Assembly (NCBI GenBank): GCA_013368315.1
Contig: JAACJM010000011.1
Location: 186,001-250,000 of the forward strand
Direction: 5' to 3'
DNA: 64,000 nucleotides
Source of the DNA: Tetrapyrgos nigripes
Taxonomy: Eukaryota > Basidiomycota > Agaricomycetes > Agaricales > Campanellaceae
The notes beneath the pieces were generated by a model. That model was not told where the DNA came from. It saw nothing but the letters and a program-made list of their open reading frames with translations, and ran no database searches. Position 1 is the stretch's first letter. Each line of letters starts with the position of its first letter. Below are positions 12,601-22,737 of this stretch, one piece after another. A program made the translations under genes and the position numbers.

Positions 12601-12854
12601 CAATATTATATCTTAGAGTTGGGCTGGAGAGGGCTGGAGCTGGGATTGCGTTTCAAAGGATTTCATTCACAGTACTACAGTGCGTTATAATCCTCTTCCA
12701 TCAACCCAATGAAACGTGTTGATGATGTCCACTGTCCAGAAAATATTCAGTTCTTTGGACATCCATGGATGCAGCTGTTTTGTATTCTGTGGGCAGATCA
12801 AAATTTGGACCCTTTCCGCTTTTCCGACGGTATAAGGTTTCATTCGGACATCTC
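9621..12854. other. Gene-poor stretch with possible decayed coding sequence
   Basis: No intact gene was found in these 3.2 kb. Two places look like worn exons: 10.6-11.1 kb (listed separately) and 11.46-11.95 kb, where short frames on the plus strand (for example DNTVNTGNMIQG around 11640-11680, and MRELIALTFYQPRPSP around 11790-11840) are interrupted by stops. I do not recognise the source. The first 200 bases are the promoter side of the DUF6534 gene. Confidence 0.35.
10600..11095 (+). pseudogene. Possible decayed membrane-protein gene
   Basis: The plus strand shows two exon-like pieces that join at plausible splice sites. One is an amphipathic piece reading KLYRLLCRLKGLLVPVS up to a GTGAGT donor near 10722. 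The other follows an ACAG acceptor near 10782 and reads HGKRLAFGLYAWFLGF and then DFQPHGRWWVMP. Directly after that comes a TAG, and the continuing frame has another stop before petering out near 11095. The composition suggests a polytopic membrane protein or transporter, but I do not recognise the family. Low confidence that this is a gene relic at all. Confidence 0.2.
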
Positions 12855-12986
12855 ACACGCCGAAAAGACAAAAATATCCGCTCGACAAATAGATGACATT
12901 ATTGTACAGATATATCTTATATCTGTACAACAATGTGTTTCTGTACGCCTTTCTGCCGAGCGGATATTTTTGTATTTTCGGCGTGT
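12855..12986. repeat. 132-bp foldback (near-perfect palindrome)
   Basis: The left arm begins ACACGCCGAAAA at 12855 and the right arm ends TTTTCGGCGTGT at 12986. The outer 30 bases of each arm match with one difference (GACA versus TACA). A second inner inverted pair, ATTATTGTACAGATATA and its near-complement, meets around a 3-base centre near 12920. The middle of the arms is less well matched. No clear target-site duplication flanks it. It could be a small foldback transposable element or a hairpin-forming locus. Confidence 0.75.
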
Positions 12987-13319
12987 CACCGTGCGTGTTT
13001 CTGTGATCTGTTATAAAAACGACTTTAGCATAATTGAAGGCGAAGTACATGTTAATGTATTACCAGGCACGCCGATTATGAACTCGCCATCATCCATCAT
13101 GCCTGGAATTTAGCAAGAATCTAGAAATGTCGTTGAACGACTCGCAGAAGCGGTGCATTCACAGTTAAAAGGACGGCCTATGCAGACATACCCGAGTTGG
13201 GCTTTTTCTTTCGTTCACGACGTTGACTTTCTCTTTCTTCCCCCATCGTTCATCCAGGCTTTTTGCTAGGATTCCTGCTGGCAGGGCATCTGTCCCTTCT
13301 TTCATTCTGATACATACGG

Positions 13320-15118
13320 ATGGCTATGTTGTACACTAGGGATGTTTATTCTGTTTCTTCTGATGATTTGATGTACGACTATGAAAGCGGCGAACGAGCA
13401 GGTGTCATCGTAAGTCATTTAGCCTTTTTTTATAGTTTCAACCACTGGCAGCGTTTTACTGAAGTCGATTGATAGGTTCTGGTCGTGGCAGGTCTTATTT
13501 CCCTTACTGCAGTGGTGTTTTTATTCCTAGTAAGTCGTCTTGTGAGAATCAGTTCAGTACAAGTATTAGTACGCTAACAACCTGACTACTAGGCGAAGAC
13601 GCCTAAACGTGCGACATTCTACCGCACTCACCTCTTTGGATATTTATTCTCCATGTTTTTGTCCAACCTACTGCAATCTGTTGGGACGATTATGAATTTA
13701 AAATGGGTCGTCTAGCATAGGGTTGTAGCAAATACATTTTGCACGTATCAAGGTATGTATACTTCATAGTATTCCGGCAGATAAAGGCGTGTGCTTATTA
13801 TGTTCTCGTTGTCTTTCTGTTGCATAGGAGCGATCAAGCAAGCCGGTAATGTTTCGACGGCGTTGTGGTGAGTGCACCTTCTCCATTAGCACCTAATTGC
13901 ATTGTTGACGATCGTCGCCTCCATTGTCCAGGTCCTTCATGATATCCCTGCATTTATTCAACCTACTCTTCAGGAGAGGAAACTGCACCAAGACTGGGTT
14001 TTGGCTCACCATGGTCTTGGGATGGTTTTTCATCGTTGGTGTAGTTCTGTTGGGACCGGCGTTTCTGGAAACTCCGGAGAAAGGACCTTATTTTGGAATT
14101 TCGGGCCCTTGGTAAGCTTTTAAGAACCTGAGTGGCAGATGAGTCTTTCTCTAACACGATCTGCATCGATATCAGGTGCTGGATTACAATGAACTATCCA
14201 AAAGAAAGGATTTTCCTGGAATATTTCTTTGTGAGTGCTTCTACTTCCTGAATCAAAACAAGAGTCAGCCTCAACTCAATTGTTTTTAGGAATTTCTCTC
14301 TGCGATCTTTTCCATCGTCCTATACGTTTTCATAATCCTACGAGTTCGTGGAAACCTCATCAGGTCCGATGGACGTTGGCACCTTCGCTTTGTCCCTCGC
14401 GAGGAAAGTTGGCAACTATCCTTTGAGAGAGATTTAATTGATCAATCCATGTTGAGAGTCGCTCAGAGCATGGTTTGGTTCCCGGTTAGTGATGCTTTCA
14501 TTTCGTCTGCACAATGGACGTCATTAACGGAAAACATTCCAGGTGGCCTATACCATTATCCTCATCCCAATCACCCTCACGCGTTTACCTGCGTTCGCAG
14601 GAGCCGATATACCGTTTGGTGCTACAGTATTTGGTGCTGTAGTATTTAACTCAACTGGTAAGCCGCCTGCCAGTGTGCATTTCCAAGACTAATCTTTCCT
14701 GAATTGACGGAGAACAGGTTTTGTCAACGTGGTTCTATTCTTGTTCACCAGTCGTCTTTTCCCGAATATGAAGGATGTCCCTGAGTTCAACACTAAGAGG
14801 TCCAAGCACCTCAGCGTGTTCGCTAGAGGTGGAATCACGCCTTTTATGCTGGAACGGAGTGACGTTGCAGAGCTCCATGAGGAAAGACGGACTGCGAGTA
14901 TTCGGAGTGCAGGTCGTCTGGGGACGGATTCCAATAGGTCGAGCGTTACTTCCACCACTCTGGAAGACATGAAGGATGTGTGCAGGACAAGCTTCCTCTC
15001 AGGACAGTCACAAATTGGATTGGTCGTTCTTAGGCCTCCTTCTCCCGCCAGTTGCAAGGAAAGTAGCGAGGGCAAATCTCCAGTGTATTATTTGAGCTTC
15101 ACGAAGGAATTCGTCTGA
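13320..15118 (+). pseudogene. Seven-helix receptor gene with one nonsense codon
   Basis: Paralogue of the intact receptor gene at 24837-26498. Exons: 13320-13409, 13476-13529, 13593-13752, 13828-13867, 13932-14111, 14176-14230, 14290-14484, 14543-14657, 14718-15118. All joins are phase-consistent and add up to 430 codons, with family motifs intact: LFGYLFSMFLSN, GNVSTALWSF, GPYFGISGPWCWI, FIILRVRGNL and a long Ser-rich cytoplasmic tail. The one lesion is codon 89, a TAG at 13713-13715 in the segment WVV*HRV; the paralogue has GAG (Glu) at the aligned position. Premature stop in the second helix region should destroy the receptor. The near-complete frame otherwise means the stop is recent, or an assembly error, or is read through. 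It also has one intron (13530-13592) that the paralogue lacks. Confidence 0.8.
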
Positions 15119-15359
15119 AAATTATTTATTTTCATGTGCTTATGTATGTACTTAGTACTTACTTATTAACCAAGTTGAAGTATGCCATGAGTAGTATACT
15201 GAGTATACAGTGACATATATAGGGGAGTCCAAGTACGCGTGTGAAGTTTGAACCCAACCTCGCCTCCAGGCTCCACTTCCGTCTGACCGTCACTTTCAAC
15301 GTCGTCCTCCCGCTGGTTTTCTCGCTGCACCTGAAGATTAGAGTAGGGACATTAACGCC

Positions 15360-17289
15360 ATGGAATTTGTTGAAAAGGATGAAACTGGACGTGTAAACAC
15401 AACGCGAATAGCCAATCATCAGGTTGGCACCAGAACCCCTTCGTCCTCCCACTCTACGAGCTAACCATTCAGATATCAAGAATATCGCGTGAAGAGTCCA
15501 AAAAGAACTCAAACCAACCCCCTGGAACACGTAGAGCTGTAGAAGTCTTGTCCAAGGTCTTTTTGCCCGTTGGCTATCCACGGAGTGTTTCTCCAGGTGA
15601 GTTTTCCTTGACCTGCAAACACGCCTCAAATGCTCACTATCTGTCTCAAAGACTACCTCAGGTAATGCTCGTTATTCTTCCTCAATATCATGCAGGCTTA
15701 CAAGGTTCAGATATCAGATATTGAACTCTTTACAAGCTTTTTGCAGCTCTTTGGCTGGTTTGTTATCTTCGAGAGCTACTCTTGAAGGTACGTTGCAATT
15801 TTCTCCAGTCCAGGCAGCTGATTCAGATTCCGTTGTTCAGGCTATGGCGTCGGGAATGCGTCTGCGTCTGCAACAAACGCATTGTTATTGTCCATCTCGC
15901 AGGACATGTTTGGCCGTCTGACGAGTGCGTAACCTGCTCACACGTTGACAGTAAAGAATCTCATTATTACTCTAGCAATCATAGGAGCATATTATCTTGG
16001 CTCTTCTCTCTTTCCTGAGGCGAAGACGTATCGTTTTCTCGCTGATATCCTCAATGACGCGGCCATCATACTCGACACGATTTCTCCAATGCTCGCCTTG
16101 TTTTTCCCATTCCGACTCTTATCCACGTCAAGATTGCCCTTTCAAATCTATACATTATGTATTAGCGCATCCCTTCGTTCCTTGTGCGGGATTGCTGCTG
16201 GAGGGTCGAAAACGGCGATAACGATGCATTTTGCTACTCCTCTGGAGGGCTCAGGAGACGTTGGTGATCTCAATGCGAAAGACTCAAGCAAAGAGACGGT
16301 GTTGGGTCTTCTTGGAATGCTGGTGTGTACCTTCAAAGTCTTCGCTATTATCCAAACCACTTCATCTGACTGTCATTCATCTATAGCTTGGGACAGTGGT
16401 AGTACCCTACCTTACCACTACGTGGTCAACATACACGATGCTCTTCCTGTTGGTGATCCTGCATCTCCTAATCAATTACTTTTGTGTTCGCGGTGTCACG
16501 CTTCGCACCTTGAACCGCCAACGCGCAAGTCTTGCATGGGCTGGCTTTCACAGGTCATCTAGTGACGTAAAATCTGCCCAAGTTCCCAGTCCTTCCGAAA
16601 TTATGCGCCATGAGCGACTCTTCTCTCCTCCCGATTTCATCTGGTCTTCTCGTGGATCACGGGCTGTTGGACGGTGCACTATAGGCTCTTCCATAGGCTC
16701 TGTTTTCGACAAGGCCTCGGCTTCGCTTCTTCCTCCCTCTCGCCTCCTGGAGTCATTCAAACATGAACCATTCGTCGTCTGGTTTGACCCTCGCAGCCTT
16801 CTTTCCTCCCGAGGTCCTAACAATTCCGAATCCAAATCCAGACCGGCTCTACACGTCAAAGCTTTCCCTCACTTACACGTATTCTTGAAGGAAGGACACG
16901 CTTCCTCGGACCAGCTGAAAGCTTGGTTGATCAGCTGTGAAGTGGCCCTATTGGTCGCACAGCTTAGAAACGAAAGGAATGAAAGAGGTGCTACGGGAGA
17001 GGAAGTCGAATTACTTTTTGTCCAAGTAGAAGGAAGAGGGGCTAGAGATACGCTGAATGCAGTAGAGCTGATATTGAAGGCCCAAGCGACTGTCGAGAAG
17101 TTCTTCCCTACGTTTGTAGAGAACATGCTCAAGGCGAAGTGGTGTGCTGATACTAGCACTCAAAGCCAGGGCTCAGAAGGTGATGGTAATGAGAAAAGAA
17201 GCTCTCAGCCGTGCTTGGTGGCAGCTTTGATGACTCGTCCGCCTCAGGGTGTTATTGTGGATATCATACAGGACAAGAAGGCTCAGTGA
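15360..17289 (+). CDS. RUS (root UVB sensitive) / DUF647 family protein
   Basis: A 535-residue member of the RUS family (PF04884), conserved from fungi to plants; the plant members affect vitamin B6 and auxin-related physiology, while fungal roles are unclear. Exons: 15360-15422, 15473-15596, 15652-15661 (10 nt), 15711-15787, 15841-15924, 15976-16322, 16387-17289. Joins rebuild the hallmark order: FLPVGYPRSVSPDYLRYQ, then LQAFCSSLAGLLSSRATLEG, SQDMFGRLTTIIGAYYLGSS, FLADILNDAAIILDTISP, CGIAAGGSKTAIT, DLNAKDSSKETVLGLLGML, and a YLTTTWSTYT helix. The C-terminal 250 residues are soluble and more variable. Start ATG at 15360 has an in-frame stop just upstream. The gene lies 241 bp after the receptor pseudogene, same strand. 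Confidence 0.9.
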
Positions 17290-17584
17290 TGGTACTGAGG
17301 GAGAGTCTGGCTTGTTGGGATTGCGTGCCTTCTTCTATGACTTTACGCACTACCCATTCTTTCTTCCCGTTGCTGGGGATTTTCACCTTTGTATGCATGT
17401 GCCTTCCTTTTGGCAGGAATACTGTGGACTATGTGGACTATTTCTTCTCCTTTCGCTTTTTGTCGAGTCTGGATTGTTTGTATTTATCATCCATGTCGCG
17501 TCGATACACTTGTGCGCTCATCTGGGTATCGCCTATGGCCTTGAAGCTTGGAGCTTGAAAAATGAAGACTGACTGAAAATAGCT

Positions 17585-17787
17585 GGGTATGTACTTAGTA
17601 AATTTTGTATCAATATCTATGTATGTTGATTCTGTCTTGCCGGACAACAGCACGAACATTCACCTCAAATAGTGGTGGTGTCCCACTTAGTACTCGTAAC
17701 GGAGCAGCCAACAGCAAGTCGCGTCGTGTTTAAGGTATTCACGTGATCGAGTCAAAAGTTTCGCGAGACGTCCACCCAACCTCCTTC
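17585..17787. repeat. Direct repeat, copy 1 (with 23688-23912)
   Basis: Shares ordered blocks with 23688-23912 in the same orientation: ATGTACTTAG, CCTCAAATAG, a GTCCCACT block, AGTACTCGTAACGGA, CAGCCAACAGC and CACGTGATCGAGTCAA, separated by small indels. It runs directly up to the first base recognisable as CDC45-like. Identity is moderate, so the copies are not recent. Confidence 0.7.
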
Positions 17788-18810
17788 ACATGGATATGGC
17801 CTTGAAACGAGATTTAATTTTCAGTTAGAAGCTGTCGCACCCGAATACGGACTTGTGGAGCTCATTTATCCCTCCTTTATGCGTTGTTTTGGCTACAGAT
17901 CCCAACCGCTTTCTGCATGTGATGCTGTAGAAGGTATAAGCGCTCTTCTCGACGTGGCTGGAGGAGTAAAGATGGAAGTGGAGGTAGAAGGTGCTCGCAA
18001 TGGAGGCGAGTGATTCGGAATGGGAAGATTATGGGAGATACCCGGTCTTGCGGCTGGTGCGAAATGGCGGAAAGACGAAGATACAGAGAATATACCTCCC
18101 AGGGGCCATCTAACCCAAATCCAACCTCAACAGTTTCCAAGTCCAAAAAATCGAAAATCATTGAGGAGGACGGGGGCGTCGAGGAGAGCAAAGAAGTTGA
18201 TTAGTGGGACAGGAACTTCTGGATGGCTTACGATGCCTTGAGCATGAGTTGTTTCTTTCCTTGGGCTCTACAAGAATCTCATAAAAATGATAGCAACAAT
18301 CTCTCCGCCTCACTGTGTCTGTGCACTCTGCAATTATTCGATAAGGAACTTCGATTCTTGACAAGGAAATCAAAATGATGTGGAAGCAGGGTCCTGACCT
18401 TCAGCCTGCCCTTCTCACATCCCGGTGTCCTTTCTCGCCTTGCCTTGTGACTAGTGGATGCACTGCGAGATCGACTAAATAATTTGAATGTTAACACTCG
18501 TACGAAGAGGAAGAGCTTACCATTTGTTGTCGCATGCTTCAATGAACCCTCAAATTCCTTCGTTGTCGTTGGTGTCATGGGTGCAAAGGACTTTGGTGAC
18601 GTCCGGAAAAAGTAAGCTACATTTACAGGTTTTCGGATTATCACTGACTTTTTCTCTGTTAAAGCGAGTTTGGTCTAGCCTTCCTTGATGCTGAGGAAAG
18701 ATGTAACGCACGGACACGACAAGTTCGTTCGACACCAGTGTACGTGACTGGAGATTAATCACGACGACCTTGGTGTCTTTCTGGAAGCTCTTTGCGAAGG
18801 ACCTATTGAG
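17786..18810 (+). pseudogene. CDC45: Decayed C-terminal fragment of CDC45
   Basis: CDC45 is the replication-fork factor of the CMG helicase. The plus strand contains its C-terminal half in correct order but in shifting frames: HMDMALKRDL, LEAVAPEYGLVELIYPSF, MRCFGYRSQPLSA, KMEVEVEGARNGGE, GRLWEIPG, WRKDEDTENIPPR, NFWMAYDALS, GTSILDKEIK, LPFVVACFNEPSNSFVVVG, FGLAFLDAEERCNARTR and DDLGVFLEALCEG. Damage includes TGA for the expected Trp after NGGE (18011-18013), TAA for the expected Gln before GTSIL (18342-18344), frame changes between most blocks, and small insertions near 18726 and 18742. No N-terminal half is present. A working CDC45 must exist elsewhere, since the gene is essential. Identification rests on my recognition of the motif order. 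Confidence 0.8.
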
Positions 18811-19127
18811 GGTTACAATATATATAGATAGATAGTATCTTTGACTATTGTTATGTATTCTAGGAGATATGCGCTCACAAGTGTTGTACTTTATCATCGC
18901 CGAGGTTGGCGGCGTATTAATATTATACGATGACGCAGTCCGCGGTTGACTAAATTGGCAGCGAGGTTGGTCTTGAACTGCTGCAAACTAAACCTCACGT
19001 TTCTCGCAAGGCAAGAAGCTACGTACCAACTACCCACGCATAGTAGCCCTCACCATGACGGACCGTCCTTCTGGCTATGGTATATCTTCCCTTCATGTCA
19101 TTAGTTACACCCACCTATTCTAGTCCC

Positions 19128-22100
19128 ATGTCAACAGAAACTGCACCCCTTCTCCGAGATCCAGATGCGGACTCTGAGGATGGAGAAACCACAACATCAA
19201 ACCCGACCTGGAGCGAACGGCTCAACTCCGAGTCGTTGGCACAAAAACCCCTGACACCGCTCACAAAGCTGCTGTTATGTATTTCATTGGTCCTGCTTAT
19301 TCTGGCTGCTGTGAGTTGTATCCTTTTGGTTTCGTAGCGTGGCTCAGTCTATCTTCCAGGTATTCATTGGGCTCTTTGCTGGAGTCCAACACAAACTCAA
19401 CTCGGAACGCGGACGAAACGGTGACGATGACAAGCCTCCTTCAACTGTTACTTTCACTGCGACTTCTACAGTCTTGGCTACAACTACAGCTCATCTTCCT
19501 TCCCCTACAAATGCTCCAAAAGAGGTGAGCAGTTCCCTTGCTGACAGCCTGTACCGTATCTGACCGTCTGTCTCAGCCTGTCTGTCTGACTCCACAATGT
19601 GTCATGCTATCTTCTTCCATACTTTCTTCATTGGATACATCGGAGGACCCATGTGAAAACTTCTACGAGTATGCAAGTATGTGGCCCATCTCATCAACCT
19701 GGACATGCACTGACAAAAAGATAGACGGCGGCTGGCTACGTGCCCATCCCTTACCTTCAGACAAGAGCAGCTTTGGGAAATTCGAAGCATTGGCACAGCA
19801 AAACGAGCAGATCATTCAAAGAATCCTTGAAACACCTTCTCCATCTTCCTTCAAGACTTCGTATGATGAACAAATTCTGGGCAAATTGCGAGGCTTCTAT
19901 AATTCCTGCCTGAACGAGACGAGATTGGATGAACGAGGACAGGAACCGCTGGCAGAATTTGTGCAGACGCTGAGGAAGTTGTACCGGGGAGAGAGGCTGT
20001 CCGTTTCTTCTACGCCTGAAGAACAGAAGGAGGAGGGCAGGCGTTTGACTGAAGCTCTTGCATTCTTGCATTCCAGAGGTCCGTGGGTTTTACAAGATCA
20101 TTCAATTTCTGAAACTGATCCTCGTGTGCACTTTAGGAATTGACGCCTTGTTCGATTTTCGTATTGAGGGTGATGTTGGTGTGGACCCCAACCATATGAT
20201 CCTTTGGTTCTCGCAACCTGGTCTAGGTCTTCCTTCCAAGGTATGAGCTGACATTAAAGAAATAACGCCATGACGTACTGATTTGGCAAAATTTTAAAGA
20301 AATACTATCAAGAGGAAGAGATCAGAGATATGTATCAAGATGTCCTCACGAGACTCATTCTATCAGTCGCAGAAGCTGAGGAGAAAATGTTGCGTCAGAA
20401 AGAAGGAATGTCTACGTTATCATTCACCGCTCAAAGCGAAAATATCTGGTCTCCTTGGCCTTGGCCACCATTGGGAGGTGACGGTGACGACGTTGACGAT
20501 GACAAACTTGAGAATCAGACAGCGAAGGCTTACAAGCTGGCGGGAAAAGTTCTTCAGTTTGAGACTAAGTTGGCCGATGCAAGCCTGGATCCGTGAGACT
20601 AGTGTTTTTTTTGTCTCTTGACGATTCAGCAACTGATTGTGTCCTTGTAATGTTCGCCATAGTGAAATCCTCCGAGACCCCGTAGCTACCTACAATCCTG
20701 CTCCTCTTTCCAATCTCACCATTGCGCTTCCGCAAATTCACTTCAAAGAGTATTTTGCCTCTTTCACGCCTCGCTCTTTCCCGGATCGCGTTATTATGAC
20801 ATACCCTCCCTACGCAATCTCCCTCTCAGATATTCTGGATCGTACCTCCTCTGAAGTCATCGAAACATACCTAGTTGTTCGTACTGCTTTAACCCTTTCG
20901 CCATATTTGGGGATGAGCGCGCCTTCTTGGCGAGCACAACGAACGTTGTACGAAGTCTTGTCTGGTATTAAGAAGGGTGCTGTGGGTGACCGAGCAGAGT
21001 ATTGTGTTCAACAAGTGGAAGAGAAACTAGGCTTCGCTGCTGGAAGATATTTCGTCAACGAAACATTCACAGGGGAGTCTAGGGAGAAAGGAACCAAGGT
21101 GATCACTGGTATGTCTACTTTTTCATGAGTCAAATGACGTGTCTGAACATCTTTGAATAGACATCGTTAAGTCATTCCAAAGGTCTTTACAGGATATCGA
21201 CTGGATGGATGAGAAGTCTGCCAAAGCAGCTTCTCAGAAGGTGAGCTATTATCAGTATACGTTCGATTCATTTTCAATGATGAGTAAATCGATCTGCAGG
21301 CAGAAGCAATCCGCGTCAAAGTCGGCTTCCCTCTTTCACCTGACACACGAGACCCTGCATCTATCGCCAATTATTATCGTCTTGTCCAGGGGGATGAAGA
21401 CAAGTTCTTTGAGAATGTGCTTAGTGCCGGGTATGTGCCTTGGCCTTCTTGATAATCAGCCTCAATCATAGCTGACAATCTTTTCGCAGGTCGAGTGACA
21501 AATTCAAGGCGTGGTTGCAGTTGGGAAAGCAAAGGGACCCTGATTCCTGGAGGATGTATCCCTCGATTGTCGATGCCTATTTTAAGGCTCCTGCAAATAT
21601 GGTGAGCCTATTTATCTCGACCTGTTCATCCGATCCAGATTGAATGAATGTGTAAATACAGATTGTATTCCCGGCTGGCATTCTGCAGCCACCCTTCTTC
21701 AATAAGGATTGGTATACTTTTATCAGGCTCTCTATTGCGAAGCTATTCTTAACTCTACTTGATTGCACAGGCCTTCTTACATGTTGTATGGAGCCTTTGG
21801 ATCCGTAGCTTCGCATGAGTTGACTGTGAGCTTATTCAAAATGCGATGGATGCTTTTGGCTGAGGAGTCGCTCTTCTAGCATGCCTTTGATTCTGCCGGT
21901 CGTCTGTATAATCAAGATGGAAAGCTGGAACAGTGGTGGACCAACGAGACGAGTGATGGTTTCAATGAGAAACTAGACTGTATTGTCAAGCAGTTCTCTG
22001 GTGGGTCTGACTTATTCCTGCCCAGCGCACACCTTTTCACCCGCTTCATGCAGAATATACTATTGACGATGGAAAGGGCGGAAAAGTTCATGTAAACGTA

Positions 22101-22737
22101 TGTCTCTCGTTCCTATTTCGTCTTTTCCGCCATTAATGACCTTTGATTGTCTAGGGTAATCTGTAAGACCTTACGTGTCAATACCTAACTGCCTCCTTGA
22201 GCTGACAGATACCTATAGCACTTCGGGAGAAAATATCGGAGACTCGGGTCTTATTCAAGCATACCGTGCCTGGAAAGCCCAGTACAACGAATCATACTTG
22301 GCAGGCAATGAGTATCTCCTACCCGGAATGAATTATACCAGGCAAGTCGTCTGCCCATCCTTTACAGCTCAATTAGCTAATCCCTCTTGTATTGTTTCAT
22401 AGGGAACAGCTCTTCTTCATCTCATTCGGACGCATCTGGGCCACAAACATGAAACCCGTCGCAGCAGTCAGTCTTCTTCACTATTATTAGAGTGTTTCAG
22501 CTGCAAACTGATGTATCTCAGGTTCAACGAATTAGGACGGATCCTCATTCTCCTGATAAATACCGTGTTGATGGGACGGTGTTCAATATTCCTGAGTTTG
22601 CTGAGGCTTTCAATTGTTCGAAAAAGGCCAAGGTAGGTCTTACTGGTTGGCTTTTATCTTCACTCATTCTCATGCGTCCTCTTTCTCAGCTGAATCCTCC
22701 GCGAGAGAAACAGTGCATATTCTGGGGTAATGTATAA
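19128..22737 (+). CDS. M13 family zinc metallopeptidase (neprilysin/ECE type)
   Basis: A 747-residue type II membrane endopeptidase. Nineteen exons: 19128-19310, 19360-19524, 19577-19676, 19725-20078, 20137-20240, 20300-20592, 20663-21108, 21161-21240, 21300-21430, 21490-21601, 21662-21711, 21771-21825, 21880-22000, 22054-22097, 22155-22162, 22219-22341, 22403-22466, 22522-22632, 22690-22737. Short cytoplasmic N-terminus, one transmembrane helix at about 47-68, then PF05649 (PCENFYEYANGGW) and PF01431 domains. The zinc site HELTH is at 572-576, split by intron 12; GENIGD at 636-641 supplies the third ligand Glu637 and Asp641; the conserved CIFW tail is at 741-744. The intron after 22341 has a GC donor (GCAAGT). 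Upstream in-frame ATGs at 19077 and 19095 are possible; 19128 gives the usual short N-terminus. Substrates unknown. Confidence 0.9.

Noticed and set aside
15159..15629. 156-codon minus-strand frame opposite the RUS 5' exons
   Set aside because: Antisense to confirmed RUS exons and without recognisable content.
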